From a virus, in the IMG/VR virus record IMGVR_UViG_3300035158_000908, positions 1-28,689 of that record: a DNA stretch of 28,689 bases, one strand, 5' to 3'. Numbering within the stretch: position 1 is the first letter of the stretch; every line of letters begins with the position of its first letter. Shown here piece after piece: positions 28,570 to 28,689 of this stretch. Made by a program: the position numbers and the translations under genes. A model generated the notes under the pieces. That model did no database searches. It saw only the letters and a program-made list of their open reading frames with translations, and had not been told where the DNA came from.

Positions 28570-28623
28570 AGGGTAGCCAGCAGTAGTCAATAAACTTGGA
28601 CATTTTTAACCAAACTTGGAGAA
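28570..28623 (+). repeat. 54-bp dispersed element, copy 2
   Basis: Matches 15198-15251 at 53 of 54 positions (one C to T change in GTAGCC/GTAGTC). It lies in the gap before the partial gene at the right edge and supplies TTGGAGA in front of its ATG. Unlike copy 1, no matching right arm follows, so it cannot form the long hairpin. Confidence 0.85.
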
Positions 28624-28626
28624 ATT

Positions 28627-28689
28627 ATGAAATTCAAACGCTCTACCAAATGTAGCACTAAGTTTGCTACAAAACATAAAAAAGAAGAA
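28627..28689 (+). CDS. Partial small basic ORF at right edge
   Basis: An ATG with GGAGA 5 nt upstream opens a frame (MKFKRSTKCSTKF...) that runs to the window's end without a stop (21 codons). It is Lys-rich. The product cannot be named from so little sequence. The start is supported mainly by its position behind the 54-bp element. Confidence 0.45.
   Translation, partial: MKFKRSTKCSTKFATKHKKEE

Noticed and set aside
1-28689. tRNA genes
   Set aside because: No cloverleaf with a T-arm GTTCRA motif and acceptor stem was found by eye in any gap between genes. The gaps are all under 120 nt.

Overview
The window looks like part of a large tailed bacteriophage genome (Caudoviricetes), probably from an environmental or metagenomic source. 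All genes are on the + strand and closely packed, with ATGA, TAATG or short overlaps at most junctions. The DNA is AT-rich. The gene mix is typical of a phage replication and recombination block: SbcD/SbcC (gp47/gp46), a dNMP kinase, a Cas4/RecB-like nuclease, a phage sigma-like factor, a DnaE polymerase, a gp32-like ssDNA-binding protein and tail-fibre-like proteins. No tRNA, rRNA, CRISPR array or insertion sequence was seen. I could not assign a host.

Layout. 1-2025: a tail-fibre-like gene, open at the left edge. 2035-5447: a cysteine desulfurase, a small putative lipoprotein, a membrane-anchored HExxH (zincin-like) protein, a Lys/Arg-rich zinc-binding protein, a gene overlapping it by 176 nt in another frame, and a small helical protein. 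5447-11557: an FtsK-type ATPase whose P-loop is split by a LAGLIDADG intein, an orphan CHC2 zinc-binding (primase-type) protein, SbcD and SbcC. 11595-15204: a dNMP kinase, a 60-aa basic protein behind a hairpin leader, a second tail-type protein, a free-standing HNH endonuclease, a Cas4-like nuclease and a sigma-like factor. 15198-19386: a 54-bp element that recurs at 28570, a large multi-zinc-motif protein, a phage-encoded trigger factor and two small unknown proteins. 19383-25256: DnaE carrying two inteins. 25257-28689: a promoter-like region, five small unknown genes (one perhaps UvsY-like), the ssDNA-binding protein between a leader and a strong terminator, and a partial gene at the right edge.

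How it fits together: SbcCD, the Cas4-like nuclease, the ssDNA-binding protein, DnaE, the CHC2 protein and the FtsK-like motor form a plausible DNA replication, recombination and processing module. Trigger factor may help fold abundant phage proteins. The sigma-like factor and the repeated 54-bp element may be parts of a transcription programme. That last link is inference.

The most striking signal is in the second DnaE intein (23172-24302). It contains a complete 273-codon homing-endonuclease-like gene (23425-24246: zinc-finger motifs plus a Vsr/PD-(D/E)XK-like nuclease domain) in the +1 frame relative to DnaE. The DnaE frame stays open through the entire nuclease gene, so the polymerase precursor can still be translated and the overprinted segment would leave with the intein. 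In the nuclease frame, every pyrimidine-ending codon where a T would create a stop in the DnaE frame ends in C instead (14 of 14), against 50 T and 19 C elsewhere. This supports genuine dual coding. This intein also has non-standard terminal residues (Thr at position 1, Ser-Asn at the end).
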